A stretch of 64,000 nucleotides of DNA from positions 1 to 64,000 of the forward strand of contig NZ_FZOD01000023.1 of NCBI RefSeq assembly GCF_900188345.1, given 5' to 3'. The stretch is from Streptosporangium subroseum. Its GTDB lineage: Bacteria > Actinomycetota > Actinomycetes > Streptosporangiales > Streptosporangiaceae. This document shows positions 1 to 7,393 of this stretch, piece by piece. How positions within the stretch are numbered: the first letter of the stretch is position 1; each line of letters starts with the position of its first letter. The position numbers were made by a program, and so were the translations under genes. Under the pieces are notes generated by a model that saw only the letters and a program-made list of their open reading frames with translations, made no database searches and was not told the origin of the DNA.

Positions 1-826
1 GGACGCCGACCTTCTCCAGAGCCTCCTTCTTGCCCTGCGCGGTGCCGGCCGAGCCGGACACGATCGCGCCCGCGTGACCCATGGTCTTGCCCTCGGGGGC
101 GGTGAAGCCCGCGACGTAGGCGACGACCGGCTTGGTCACGTGCTGCTCGATGTAGGCGGCGGCACGCTCCTCGGCGTCTCCGCCGATCTCCCCGATCATC
201 ACGATCGCGTCGGTGCCCGGGTCGTCCTGGAAGGCCTGCAGGGCATCGATGTGGGTGGTGCCGATGACCGGGTCGCCGCCGATGCCGACCGCGGTGGAGA
301 ACCCGATGTCGCGCAGCTCGTACATGAGCTGGTAGGTCAGCGTGCCCGACTTCGACACCAGGCCGATCCGGCCGGCGCTGGTGATGTCGGCCGGGATGAT
401 GCCCGCGTTGGAGGCACCGGGACTGATCAGTCCGGGGCAGTTGGGGCCGATGACGCGGGTCCTGCCGCCGGCGGCCCGGGCGTGCGCCCAGAAGGACAGC
501 GTGTCGTGGACGGGGATGCCCTCGGTGATCACTACGCAGAGGCCTATCCCCGCGTCGATCGCCTCGATGACCGCGGCCTTGGCGAACCTCGGCGGCACGA
601 AGACCACCGACACGTCCGCCCGGGTCTCGGCGATCGCCTCGGCGACTGTTCCGAACACCGGAACCTGCCGCTCGGCGAAGTCGACCGTGCCGCCGCCCTT
701 GCCGGGCGTGACCCCCGCGACCACGTCGGTGCCCGCCGCGAGCATCCTGGCCGTGTGCCGTTTCCCCTCCGAGCCGGTCATGCCCTGCACGACCACCCTG
801 CTGTCGCCGGTCAAGAAGATCGCCAT
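1..826 (-). CDS. sucD: Succinyl-CoA ligase alpha subunit (3' end cut by window)
   Basis: Alpha subunit of the CoA ligase that interconverts succinate, CoA and NTP with succinyl-CoA; it carries the CoA-binding domain and the histidine phosphorylated during catalysis. The frame runs from ATG 826 off the left edge, giving about 275 of the usual 290-300 residues, so only the extreme C-terminus is missing. Visible hallmarks are the N-terminal Rossmann start ([11 protein letters not shown]), [12 protein letters not shown] in the middle and the phosphohistidine segment GHAGAIVSG near the edge. It lies 79 bp downstream of sucC on the same strand. Its position beside an oxalate gene block and an operator-like palindrome suggests a substrate-induced second copy rather than the TCA-cycle copy; that is inference. 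A malate- or oxalate-CoA ligase activity cannot be excluded. Confidence 0.93.
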   Translation of the reverse strand, partial: MAIFLTGDSRVVVQGMTGSEGKRHTARMLAAGTDVVAGVTPGKGGGTVDFAERQVPVFGTVAEAIAETRADVSVVFVPPRFAKAAVIEAIDAGIGLCVVITEGIPVHDTLSFWAHARAAGGRTRVIGPNCPGLISPGASNAGIIPADITSAGRIGLVSKSGTLTYQLMYELRDIGFSTAVGIGGDPVIGTTHIDALQAFQDDPGTDAIVMIGEIGGDAEERAAAYIEQHVTKPVVAYVAGFTAPEGKTMGHAGAIVSGSAGTAQGKKEALEKVGV

Positions 827-905
827 AATTGCCACTCCCTCTCAGCGCCCGCGTGCCCTCCGTCTGCCGGATCCGCGGGCTGGCCGTGTCTGGTGGTCGG
901 CCCGC

Positions 906-2069
906 TCATGCCGCCGCGAGCCTGGCGGCCTCGTCGGCGGCGCCGTCCATGGTCGTGATCTGGTGGACCGCCGGGTGTCCGGCCTGGCTGAGGATCTGGC
1001 GGCCGAGCTCGGCGTTGTTGCCGTCGAGCCGTACGACGATGGGGCGGCCCATGCCGCGGTCGCCGAGCAGTCCGAGGGCGGAGACGATGCCGTCGGCGAC
1101 CGCGTCGCAGGCCGTGATGCCGCCGAAGACGTTGACGAGGACCGATCTGACGTCGGGATCGGAAAGGATGATCTCCAGGCTGTCGGCCATGACCTGTGCC
1201 GAGGCCCCGCCTCCGATGTCGAGGAAGTTGGCCGGGCGGACGCCGCCGAAGCGCGCACCGGCCTGGGCGACGACGTCGAGGGTGCTCATCACCAGGCCCG
1301 CGCCGTTGCCGACGACGCCCACCTGGCCGTCGAGCTTGACGTAGTTCAGGCCCTTGGCGTGGGCGCGGGACTCCAGCCCGCCGTCTCCCTCCTGACCGGC
1401 GAGCGCCGCGTGGTCGTGGCGGAACGCGGCCCCGGCGTCCAGGCTGACCTTTCCGTCGAGGGCGAGGATCGCGCCGCCGGCGGTCCAGGCCAGCGGGTTG
1501 ACCTCCACCAGGAGGGCGTCCTCCTCCACCATGACCCGCCAGAGGCTGACCAGCACCTCGGCCGCGGCCTCCCGGACCTCGGCCGGGAACCCCGCGCGTG
1601 ACAGGAGCTCGTGCGCGGCGCTCGCGGTCATCCCGGTCAGGGGGTCGATCTCCATCCTGATCAGCGCCTCCGGCCGGTTGGCGGCGACCTCCTCGATGTC
1701 CATGCCGCCCTCGGTCGAGGCCATGGCGAGAAAACACCGGTTGGCCCGGTCGACGAGATAGGCGGCGTAGTACTCCTCCACGGCGACCGTGGCCGACTCC
1801 ACCAGCACGGTCTCCGCGATGTGGCCCTTGATGTCCATGCCGAGGATCCGCCGCGCCTCGTCCTCCGCGGAGGCCGGGCCGGGGGCGGCCCGCACGCCCC
1901 CGGCCTTGCCCCGGCCGCCGGTCTTCACCTGGGCCTTGACGACCACCGGGACTCCCAGGTCCGTCGCGACCCGGCGGGCGTCCTCCGGAGTCCCCGCGAC
2001 CGCGCCTTCGGGGACGGGAACCCCGTGCCGTGCGAAGAGCTCCTTCGCCTGGTACTCGAACAGGTCCAC
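906..2069 (-). CDS. sucC: Succinyl-CoA ligase beta subunit
   Basis: Beta subunit (ATP-grasp) of succinyl-CoA ligase, 387 residues and close to the family length. The start chosen is GTG 2069 (VDLFEYQAKELFA), because GGGAGG lies just upstream; the frame stays open to 2150 but the extra residues are not family-like. Visible motifs: nucleotide-binding VVVKAQVKTGGRGKAGGV, VNPLAW (metal/phosphate site), LDGKVSLD, ANFLDIGGGAS and VNVFGGITACD. It is followed by sucD. Its promoter region faces a divergent MFS gene and contains ACGGTATACCGT, an operator-like palindrome repeated across this locus, so coordinate control by the nearby GntR protein is likely. Some positions differ from canonical SucC (RLDGNNAELG where RLDGTNVEEG is usual), which leaves room for an altered acid substrate. 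Confidence 0.92.
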   Translation of the reverse strand: MDLFEYQAKELFARHGVPVPEGAVAGTPEDARRVATDLGVPVVVKAQVKTGGRGKAGGVRAAPGPASAEDEARRILGMDIKGHIAETVLVESATVAVEEYYAAYLVDRANRCFLAMASTEGGMDIEEVAANRPEALIRMEIDPLTGMTASAAHELLSRAGFPAEVREAAAEVLVSLWRVMVEEDALLVEVNPLAWTAGGAILALDGKVSLDAGAAFRHDHAALAGQEGDGGLESRAHAKGLNYVKLDGQVGVVGNGAGLVMSTLDVVAQAGARFGGVRPANFLDIGGGASAQVMADSLEIILSDPDVRSVLVNVFGGITACDAVADGIVSALGLLGDRGMGRPIVVRLDGNNAELGRQILSQAGHPAVHQITTMDGAADEAARLAAA

Positions 2070-2097
2070 GCGGCCTCCCTGAATACGGTTCTTGTAG

Positions 2098-2111
2098 ACG
2101 GTATACCGTAT
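2098..2111. promoter_or_regulatory. GntR-type operator A (ATACCGTAT core)
   Basis: A perfect 12-bp palindrome ACGGTATACCGT at 2098-2109 overlaps the core ATACCGTAT at 2103-2111. It lies between sucC (reverse) and the MFS gene (forward). The same ATACNGTAT core recurs at five more places within 15 kb. Confidence 0.6.
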
Positions 2112-2148
2112 GGAAATCTGGCCGTCCAGACCTCGACAAGGACCATCC

Positions 2149-3618
2149 ATGGCGGATATTCCATACAGTATGGAAAAAACTCAATTGATCCGGGACTGGC
2201 GCGGACGTGACTACCTCGTCGGCGACACCCCGCAAGAACTGATCAACCGCCCCAGGTCATGGATGTTCTGGCTCCCCTGGGCGGCCATGGCCGCCATCGG
2301 CCCCATGCAGTACGGCTACGCCGCCGCCGTGCCCGCTCTGCTGGAGGCGCACGGATGGTCGGCGATCGCGACCCTGACACCGCTGGCCGTCTGGATCGTC
2401 TGCCAGGCCGCCGTCGCCCTGCCCGCGGCCCTCCTGTTGCGGCGCGGCGCACTCGGGATCCGCGTCGCGCTGTGGGCCGGGGGCCTGCTCAGCGGAACGG
2501 CGCTGCTCACCGTGGCCCTGGCCCGCGATCTCCCGACGATCATCGCGGGCTACGCGCTGCTCGGCGGCGTGGGCGCCGGCCTGGTGTACGGCGCGTGCAC
2601 CGAGGCCGTGGCCCGCTGGTATCCCGAGCGCCCGGCCGCGCGCGTGGGTTTCACGACCGGGGCCTTCGCCTACGGCACCGCCCCGCTCGCGGTGGCGATC
2701 GGCCTCGACGGGCGCGGCCTCCAGCCGTTGTTCGTGGCGGCGGCGGTCGTCGCCTGGGCGGCCGTGGGCGCGGCGGCGGTGTTCGTGCGCCTGCCGCCCC
2801 GGAACTGGTGGCCTTCACACCTCGACCCGCGCATCTGGGCCCTCGACAGACTCGCGCTGCGCAGGGAGCCTCGGGCGGTGCGGCAGTTCTCCCTGGGCCA
2901 GGCGCTGCGGACGGGCTCGCTGCCCACGCTGGTGTCGATCCTGGTCTGCGCGGGCGCGGTCTCCATCTTCGACGTGGTCGCCCTGGCGACCTCCGGCGTT
3001 CTGGTGCCCTCGGCGACCACGCCCGGGATTGCCGAGGCGATCTTCGGCGGTGCGGCGCCCCCTGCGACCACACCCGAGGTGGCCGGGGCAATCTTCGGCG
3101 GTGCGGCGCCCCCTGCGACCACGCCCGAGGTGGCCGGGGCAATCTTCGGCGGTGCGGCGCCCTGGGCCGCGGTGGCCCTGCTTCTGGTGCTGAACGGCGC
3201 CGGCCGTGCCTGCGCGATGCTCGCCGCCGAGGTCGCCGGGCGCGGACGCACCCTCAGCGCCGTCCTCGCGCTGCTCACCCTCGGACAGTTACTCCTGGCC
3301 TGGGGTGCCGTGACAGGATCGGAGGCTATGCTTTTGGTGGCGACAGTGCCCGCCGGCTTCGGTGGGGGGGCGTTCTACCCACTCATCGCCAGCCTGGTGC
3401 GCGAATACTTCGGCGAGGAGCACACCGCTCCGATCAACGGCGTGGTCTACAGCGCCAAGGCGGTCGCCGGACTGGTCGGCGTCGGCCTCGCGGGCCTCGC
3501 ACTGACCGTGTCGGATCACGCGGCGGTTCTCTTCCTCGCCGCGGCACTGGTGCTGGCCGCCGCGGTCCTCAGCGTCACACTGCGTCAGCCGGGTCACCCG
3601 GTCACACTCCCGCGATGA
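2149..3618 (+). CDS. MFS transporter, oxalate/formate antiporter-like
   Basis: Twelve-helix major facilitator, 489 residues from ATG 2149. That start is preferred because AAGGA sits 7 bp before it; ATG 2110 and ATG 2170 are in-frame alternatives, and the last would lie inside operator B. The hydrophobic profile (WFWLPWAAMAAIGPMQYGY opening, long basic central loop around RLPPRNWWPSHLDPR) and the neighbours fit the oxalate:formate antiporter class, but the substrate is inferred from context only. Unusual: three near-identical 17-residue units (consensus PPATTPEVAGAIFGGAA) sit between the seventh and eighth helices, where family members have a short loop. Divergent from sucC; gntR follows 127 bp downstream. 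Confidence 0.8.
   Translation: MADIPYSMEKTQLIRDWRGRDYLVGDTPQELINRPRSWMFWLPWAAMAAIGPMQYGYAAAVPALLEAHGWSAIATLTPLAVWIVCQAAVALPAALLLRRGALGIRVALWAGGLLSGTALLTVALARDLPTIIAGYALLGGVGAGLVYGACTEAVARWYPERPAARVGFTTGAFAYGTAPLAVAIGLDGRGLQPLFVAAAVVAWAAVGAAAVFVRLPPRNWWPSHLDPRIWALDRLALRREPRAVRQFSLGQALRTGSLPTLVSILVCAGAVSIFDVVALATSGVLVPSATTPGIAEAIFGGAAPPATTPEVAGAIFGGAAPPATTPEVAGAIFGGAAPWAAVALLLVLNGAGRACAMLAAEVAGRGRTLSAVLALLTLGQLLLAWGAVTGSEAMLLVATVPAGFGGGAFYPLIASLVREYFGEEHTAPINGVVYSAKAVAGLVGVGLAGLALTVSDHAAVLFLAAALVLAAAVLSVTLRQPGHPVTLPR
2159..2175. promoter_or_regulatory. GntR-type operator B (perfect 17-bp palindrome)
   Basis: TTCCATACAGTATGGAA is a perfect palindrome around a central base and holds the ATACNGTAT core. 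It overlaps the first codons of the MFS gene if the ATG at 2149 is used, so a bound repressor would act as a roadblock at or just after the promoter. Confidence 0.6.
3007..3159 (+). repeat. Three in-frame 51-bp tandem repeats inside the MFS gene
   Basis: Units at 3007-3057, 3058-3108 and 3109-3159 encode PSATTPGIAEAIFGGAA then twice PPATTPEVAGAIFGGAA. Units 2 and 3 are almost identical in DNA; unit 1 has diverged. The period is a multiple of three, so copy-number changes keep the frame. Confidence 0.9.
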
Positions 3619-3658
3619 GCGATGATGTGATCAGGCTCACCACGGAGAGTCCACCCTG

Positions 3659-3673
3659 AACTGTATACTGTAG
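3659..3673. promoter_or_regulatory. GntR-type operator C upstream of gntR
   Basis: AACTGTATACTGTAG contains ATACTGTAG, an 8/9 match to the ATACNGTAT core. It lies about 75 bp before the GntR regulator start, in the position expected for autoregulation. Confidence 0.5.
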
Positions 3674-3745
3674 GCAGTCGACGACAGACAATAGGCCATC
3701 CAAACAAAGGAGGGCCGGGTCGTCTCATCCTGGAGCTGAACACAC

Positions 3746-4498
3746 ATGGTGCGGTCGGAATTGGCGAACTCGGGGGCGGCGCCCAAGATCCCGCGCCCGG
3801 CCACTCTCCGGGAGAGCGTCTTCGAGGCGATCCTGGAGCTCATCATCAACGGCAGTCTCAGCCCCGGTCGGCATCTCGCGGAGAGCGATCTCGCGGAGTT
3901 GCTGGGCGTCTCCCGGCAGCCGGTCCGTGAGGCCCTCCAGATGCTCAACGGAGAGGGCTGGGTAGATCTGCGTCCCGGTCACGGGGCGTTCGTCCACGCG
4001 CCGACCGTGCAGGAGGCCGACCAGCTGCTCGCCGTACGCTCGCTGCTGGAGACCGAGTCCGCACGGCTGGCCGCCCTGAACCGCGAGGCCGACGGCGTGG
4101 CACGGCTCCGCGAGCTGTGCGCCCGGGGGCTCAGCGCGCTGGAGGCCGACGACATCGAAACCTCCGTGGCGGCCAACTCGGATCTGCACGCCCTGGTCAC
4201 CGAGCTCTCCGGCAACAAGGTGCTGGCCGAGCTGGCATCCCAGGTCTCCCGCCGCGTCCGGTGGTACCACACGCCGGTGGCCCGCCAGCGCGGCCGCGCC
4301 TCCTGGGAGGAGCACGAGCTGCTGATCGACGCCATCGAGGCGGGCGACGAGACGCGCGCCGCGCAGATCATGCGCGACCACACCGAGCACACCCGCTCGT
4401 CATACCTCGATCAGCGGACGTCCCAGCCGGACGGAGCCGACGAGCCCGAGGCACCCGCCACACGCCGGAGGCGCCCGCGCTCACTGAGCCCGAGCTGA
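3746..4498 (+). CDS. GntR-family regulator, FadR/FCD subfamily
   Basis: 250-residue DNA-binding regulator. Residues about 15-80 form the GntR winged helix (LAESDLAELLGVSRQPVREALQML); residues about 95-220 are an all-helical FCD ligand domain with the acidic/histidine metal-site residues spread over NSDLHALV, EEHELL and RDHTEHTR. Members of this subfamily usually sense small carboxylates or acyl compounds. ATG 3746 is preceded by a GGAG about ten bases upstream; a better AAGGAGGG at 3707-3714 leads only into a short closed frame. The ATACNGTAT palindromes before sucCD, the MFS gene, this gene, the TPP enzyme and moeA/panE are its probable sites (inference). The last 20 residues are Pro/Arg-rich and low-complexity. 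Confidence 0.88.
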   Translation: MVRSELANSGAAPKIPRPATLRESVFEAILELIINGSLSPGRHLAESDLAELLGVSRQPVREALQMLNGEGWVDLRPGHGAFVHAPTVQEADQLLAVRSLLETESARLAALNREADGVARLRELCARGLSALEADDIETSVAANSDLHALVTELSGNKVLAELASQVSRRVRWYHTPVARQRGRASWEEHELLIDAIEAGDETRAAQIMRDHTEHTRSSYLDQRTSQPDGADEPEAPATRRRRPRSLSPS

Positions 4499-5493
4499 CC
4501 CGATCCGGAGCGATCCGGCCCACGCCGAGCCGGTCCAGGCCGAGTTGGCCCGGACCGATGTCGACCCGGACCGATATGGCGCGTTCGCTCCGGTGCGCGC
4601 CGACCCCAGTGAGTCCAAGCAATGTGTGCGGACCCGGCACGAACCGACAGGACCCGGACCCGACACGAGTTCAAGCATGTCAGCGTGGTCCCCGCGTGAG
4701 CCGACCGGACCCGGACCGAACCCGGCGCGAGCCGACCGGACCCGTGCCGAACCCGGCGCGAGCCGACCGGACAGGCGCCGGATCCGGCGCGAGCTCGCTC
4801 GGCGTGAGCCGATCCGGCTCCCGCCCGAGACGACACGGACCGGCCTGAGACGTGCCGGGCCGCTGCCGGACCGACCTGGGGCGAGCCGAGCCGTTGCCGA
4901 ACCGGCCTGAGGCAGGGCGGCCATTCCCGGAACGGCCGGGAGTGCTTCTCATTGATCTGGCGCGATTCGGGAATTTCCCAAAAAACCGAACGCGCGTCAA
5001 GCCGCTTCGACCGGCCTGCTGCGAATCAGGCATTTCCGACCAGCTATCGCAAGCCGACCACTTTCGACCCGGTTAAACCCGATTCACATCCTTCCCATGT
5101 CGAAGCCGGGAAATTCCGATCCCACGTATCGGGTCTCCCGCCTCACCGGCAACCGCCCGCCCGGCTCACGCCGTTCGGGTTCACATCGCCTCCACAGGCG
5201 TTTCACCTCTCCGCCGACCGCGGAGAACGCACCGCCGAACGGCGGGAAGCGCACTGCCGAACACGCGCGCGAGCGGCATGGTCACCGCCGTCGCCGAACG
5301 CGCCACCGAACCGCGCGACACTCCGCCGCGTTTCCTTCCCGGGATTAAAATCGGAGGTTTTCACGCTGGAAAGATGCAGATGAAAGGCCCGGCGCGAGCC
5401 GGCCAAGCTCAGTTGACACAGAGTTCACCCGCGGATTGTTTCAACGAAACACCCGGGGCAGATACTTAAGAACAGAATTGGTGGTGATGATCG
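4499..5493. other. Gene-poor 1-kb stretch with low-complexity DNA
   Basis: No convincing coding frame. The first 350 bp are a GC-rich, CCGGACCCG-type low-complexity tract that includes 31-bp tandem repeats. From about 4950 to 5480 the composition is less GC-rich, with short A- and T-runs and no recognisable gene, RNA or operator. Confidence 0.5.
4694..4817. repeat. Four degenerate 31-bp tandem repeats
   Basis: Units begin at 4694, 4725, 4756 and 4787 with GCGYGAGCCGACCGG; the fourth is eroded. They lie in non-coding DNA after gntR. The lack of unique spacers excludes a CRISPR array. Confidence 0.75.
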
Positions 5494-5673
5494 ATGAAAG
5501 CGTTTCTTCAGCGCTTCCGTTCTCTCTCCGACAGACTCGGAGGCTACAACGCCGATGGCCGGATGATGGGGCTCGGCCTCGCGACGGCCATGCGGAAGTA
5601 CGGCTCGGCCGACGGCGCCGAGCGCCATCTGGGCCACTGGACGACCGAGCAGAGGGTCAACGTGCGCAAATGA
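5494..5673 (+). CDS. Small basic hypothetical protein (59 aa)
   Basis: Not recognised. ATG 5494 follows GGTGGTGAT, a usable ribosome-binding site. The frame MKAFLQRFRSLSDRLGG... closes at TGA 5671-5673 and uses G/C-rich third positions like real genes here. The product is basic and partly amphipathic (RMMGLGLATAMRKYG), with no signal peptide or membrane segment. A strong stem-loop starts one base after the stop, as expected of a real transcription unit. Convergent with the TerC gene. Confidence 0.5.
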   Translation: MKAFLQRFRSLSDRLGGYNADGRMMGLGLATAMRKYGSADGAERHLGHWTTEQRVNVRK

Positions 5674-5712
5674 GCGAGCGGGAGGCCTCCCCCGAGGAGA
5701 CCACCCGCTCGC
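5674..5712. terminator. Stem-loop terminator between the small ORF and terC
   Basis: GCGAGCGGG (5674-5682) pairs perfectly with CCCGCTCGC (5704-5712) around a 21-base loop that can itself fold (AGG/CCT). It sits between two convergent genes and probably works in both directions; there is no U-tract, as is common in actinomycetes. Confidence 0.65.
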
Positions 5713-5728
5713 GACGACCATCCGTGCC

Positions 5729-6778
5729 TCAGCCGTCGGCGTGAACCTCGCTCCGCTTTCCGTCCGGATCAGTGGGATCGACCTGGCCGGCCAGGTCACC
5801 CGGACCGGAACCGGCCGGTGGGTCGGCGAGGGCGCGACTGCGGTCGCTCCTCGACTTGATCAGGCTGAGGACCGCGGTGATCAGCAGAGTGCCGACGATG
5901 ACCCCGAGCGAGACCATGATGGGGATCTCCGGAGCCCAGGAGACGCCGTCGTGGTGCAGCGCCTCCAGCACGAGCTTCACACCGATGAAGGCCAGGACGA
6001 TCGACAGGCCCTTGCTGAGATAGATCAGGCGATCCAGCAACCCTCCGATCAGGAAGAACAGCTGCCTCAGCCCCATCAGCGCGAAGGCGTTGGCGGTGAA
6101 CACCAGGTAGGGCTCCTTGGTGAGCCCGAAGATGGCGGGGATCGAGTCCAGGGCGAACAACAGGTCCGTGGTCCCGATCGCCACCATCACGATCAGCATC
6201 GGTGTGACGGCCCGGCGGCCGTTGATCTTCACGGCGAGTGCCGAGCCGTGATAGGCGTCCGTCGTGGGGACGATCCGCCTGACCGTGCGGAGCGCGATGT
6301 TCTCGGAGAACTCCGCCTCCTCGTCCTCGTGGCCTATCAGCTTCCACGCGGTGTAGATGAGGAAGGCGCCGAAGATGTAGAAGAGCCAGTCGAACCGGGT
6401 CACGGCCTCCGCACCGGCCGCGATGAAGACACCCCGCAGGAGGAGGGCCAGAACGACCCCGACCAGGAGCACCTTCTGCCGGTAGCGGGTCGGCACCGAG
6501 AAACGGCTCATGATGAGCAGGAAGACGAACAGGTTGTCGACGCTGAGCGAGTATTCGGTGATCCAGCCCGCGAAGAACTCGCCACCGTGGGCGGGTCCTC
6601 CGATCAGCAGTATTCCCGTACCGAAGGCGCCGGCGAGAAGTACGTAGAAGATCACCCACCACGTGCACTCGCGAAAGGAAGGCTCTCGCGGGTTACGCGC
6701 GACAAGATAGAAGTCGACCGCCAGCACGAGCATGAACCCTGCGATCGTGACCAGCCACACCCAGGTGGGGAGGTTCAT
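5729..6778 (-). CDS. TerC-family integral membrane protein
   Basis: 349 residues, about eight to nine membrane helices. ATG 6778 is chosen because AAAGGAG lies just before it; the frame is open further upstream but without family similarity. Family signatures: EYSLSVDNLFVFLLI in helix 3 and the second acidic motif TTDLLFALDSIPAIFGLT. These conserved Asp/Asn residues are the proposed metal site. TerC proteins are tied to tellurite resistance and to metal (Mn) loading of exported proteins; the exact role here is unknown. It ends a reverse-strand run beginning with moeA or the TPP enzyme, 58 bp after the preceding small membrane protein, so it may be transcribed with the Nramp-like carrier. Confidence 0.88.
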   Translation of the reverse strand: MNLPTWVWLVTIAGFMLVLAVDFYLVARNPREPSFRECTWWVIFYVLLAGAFGTGILLIGGPAHGGEFFAGWITEYSLSVDNLFVFLLIMSRFSVPTRYRQKVLLVGVVLALLLRGVFIAAGAEAVTRFDWLFYIFGAFLIYTAWKLIGHEDEEAEFSENIALRTVRRIVPTTDAYHGSALAVKINGRRAVTPMLIVMVAIGTTDLLFALDSIPAIFGLTKEPYLVFTANAFALMGLRQLFFLIGGLLDRLIYLSKGLSIVLAFIGVKLVLEALHHDGVSWAPEIPIMVSLGVIVGTLLITAVLSLIKSRSDRSRALADPPAGSGPGDLAGQVDPTDPDGKRSEVHADG

Positions 6779-6836
6779 CGCGCTCCTTTCCGCGCCAGAC
6801 GGCGCTCTTTCACCTGCCACCCCCGGATGGCGATGT

Positions 6837-7385
6837 TCATCGCGCTCCTCTCTGCGCGCGACTCTGAGCTCTCTGTGCGCGGACCTGAGCGCGGCGGCGC
6901 TCCTTGGCCGTCCACATCGACTCGGCGTGAACGACGTAGGTGGCGAGCAGCTCACGCGCCTTCGGGTTGCCCTTCAGACGCATCAGCCAGTGCGGCATGA
7001 GCCTCTCGTGCAGCCAGATGAAACCGATCGCGAAGCCGAGGCTCACGATCGCCTGGTAGGCCAGGAAGCCGCCCACGCCTCCGGGCAGGTAGATCTGCCC
7101 GTGGATGGTCAGGCCCGTGACGGTCTCCTGGAACAGCCGGGCCAGCGGGAAGCCGGCCAGCCAGTACAGTCCGGCCGGGGCGAACACCCCGGGCCTGAAC
7201 AGGCCGTGGCCCAGCAGCATGCTGTATCCGGTCCCGAGAAGCCCGAGGGCCAGGGCCAGTGCCAGCGCGGAGACCGCGGCCCAGCCGGCGGGCTGCCCCG
7301 CCAGCAGGGTCAGTCCCCCTGCCATGGCGCCGGCGACGACTCCGATCAGTGACCCGGGAAGGGCGAGTTCAGTGAGGTGTCGCAT
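6837..7385 (-). CDS. Small multi-pass membrane protein, unknown function
   Basis: 182 residues from ATG 7385; a TTG at 7397 that overlaps the end of the upstream gene is the alternative start. Four to five hydrophobic segments (LIGVVAGAMAGGLTLLAG, WAAVSALALALALGLLG, GGFLAYQAIVSLGFAIGFI) are followed by a very basic cytoplasmic tail rich in Arg-Ala-Gln. I do not recognise a family. It begins within a dozen bases of the end of the Nramp-fold transporter, so the two are almost surely co-translated; an accessory role in transport is plausible but only inferred. Confidence 0.7.
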   Translation of the reverse strand: MRHLTELALPGSLIGVVAGAMAGGLTLLAGQPAGWAAVSALALALALGLLGTGYSMLLGHGLFRPGVFAPAGLYWLAGFPLARLFQETVTGLTIHGQIYLPGGVGGFLAYQAIVSLGFAIGFIWLHERLMPHWLMRLKGNPKARELLATYVVHAESMWTAKERRRAQVRAQRAQSRAQRGAR

Positions 7386-7393
7386 CGGCCGGA

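Noticed and set aside
4694-4817. Possible CRISPR array in repeated DNA
   Set aside because: Units are contiguous and degenerate without unique spacers, and no cas gene is present.
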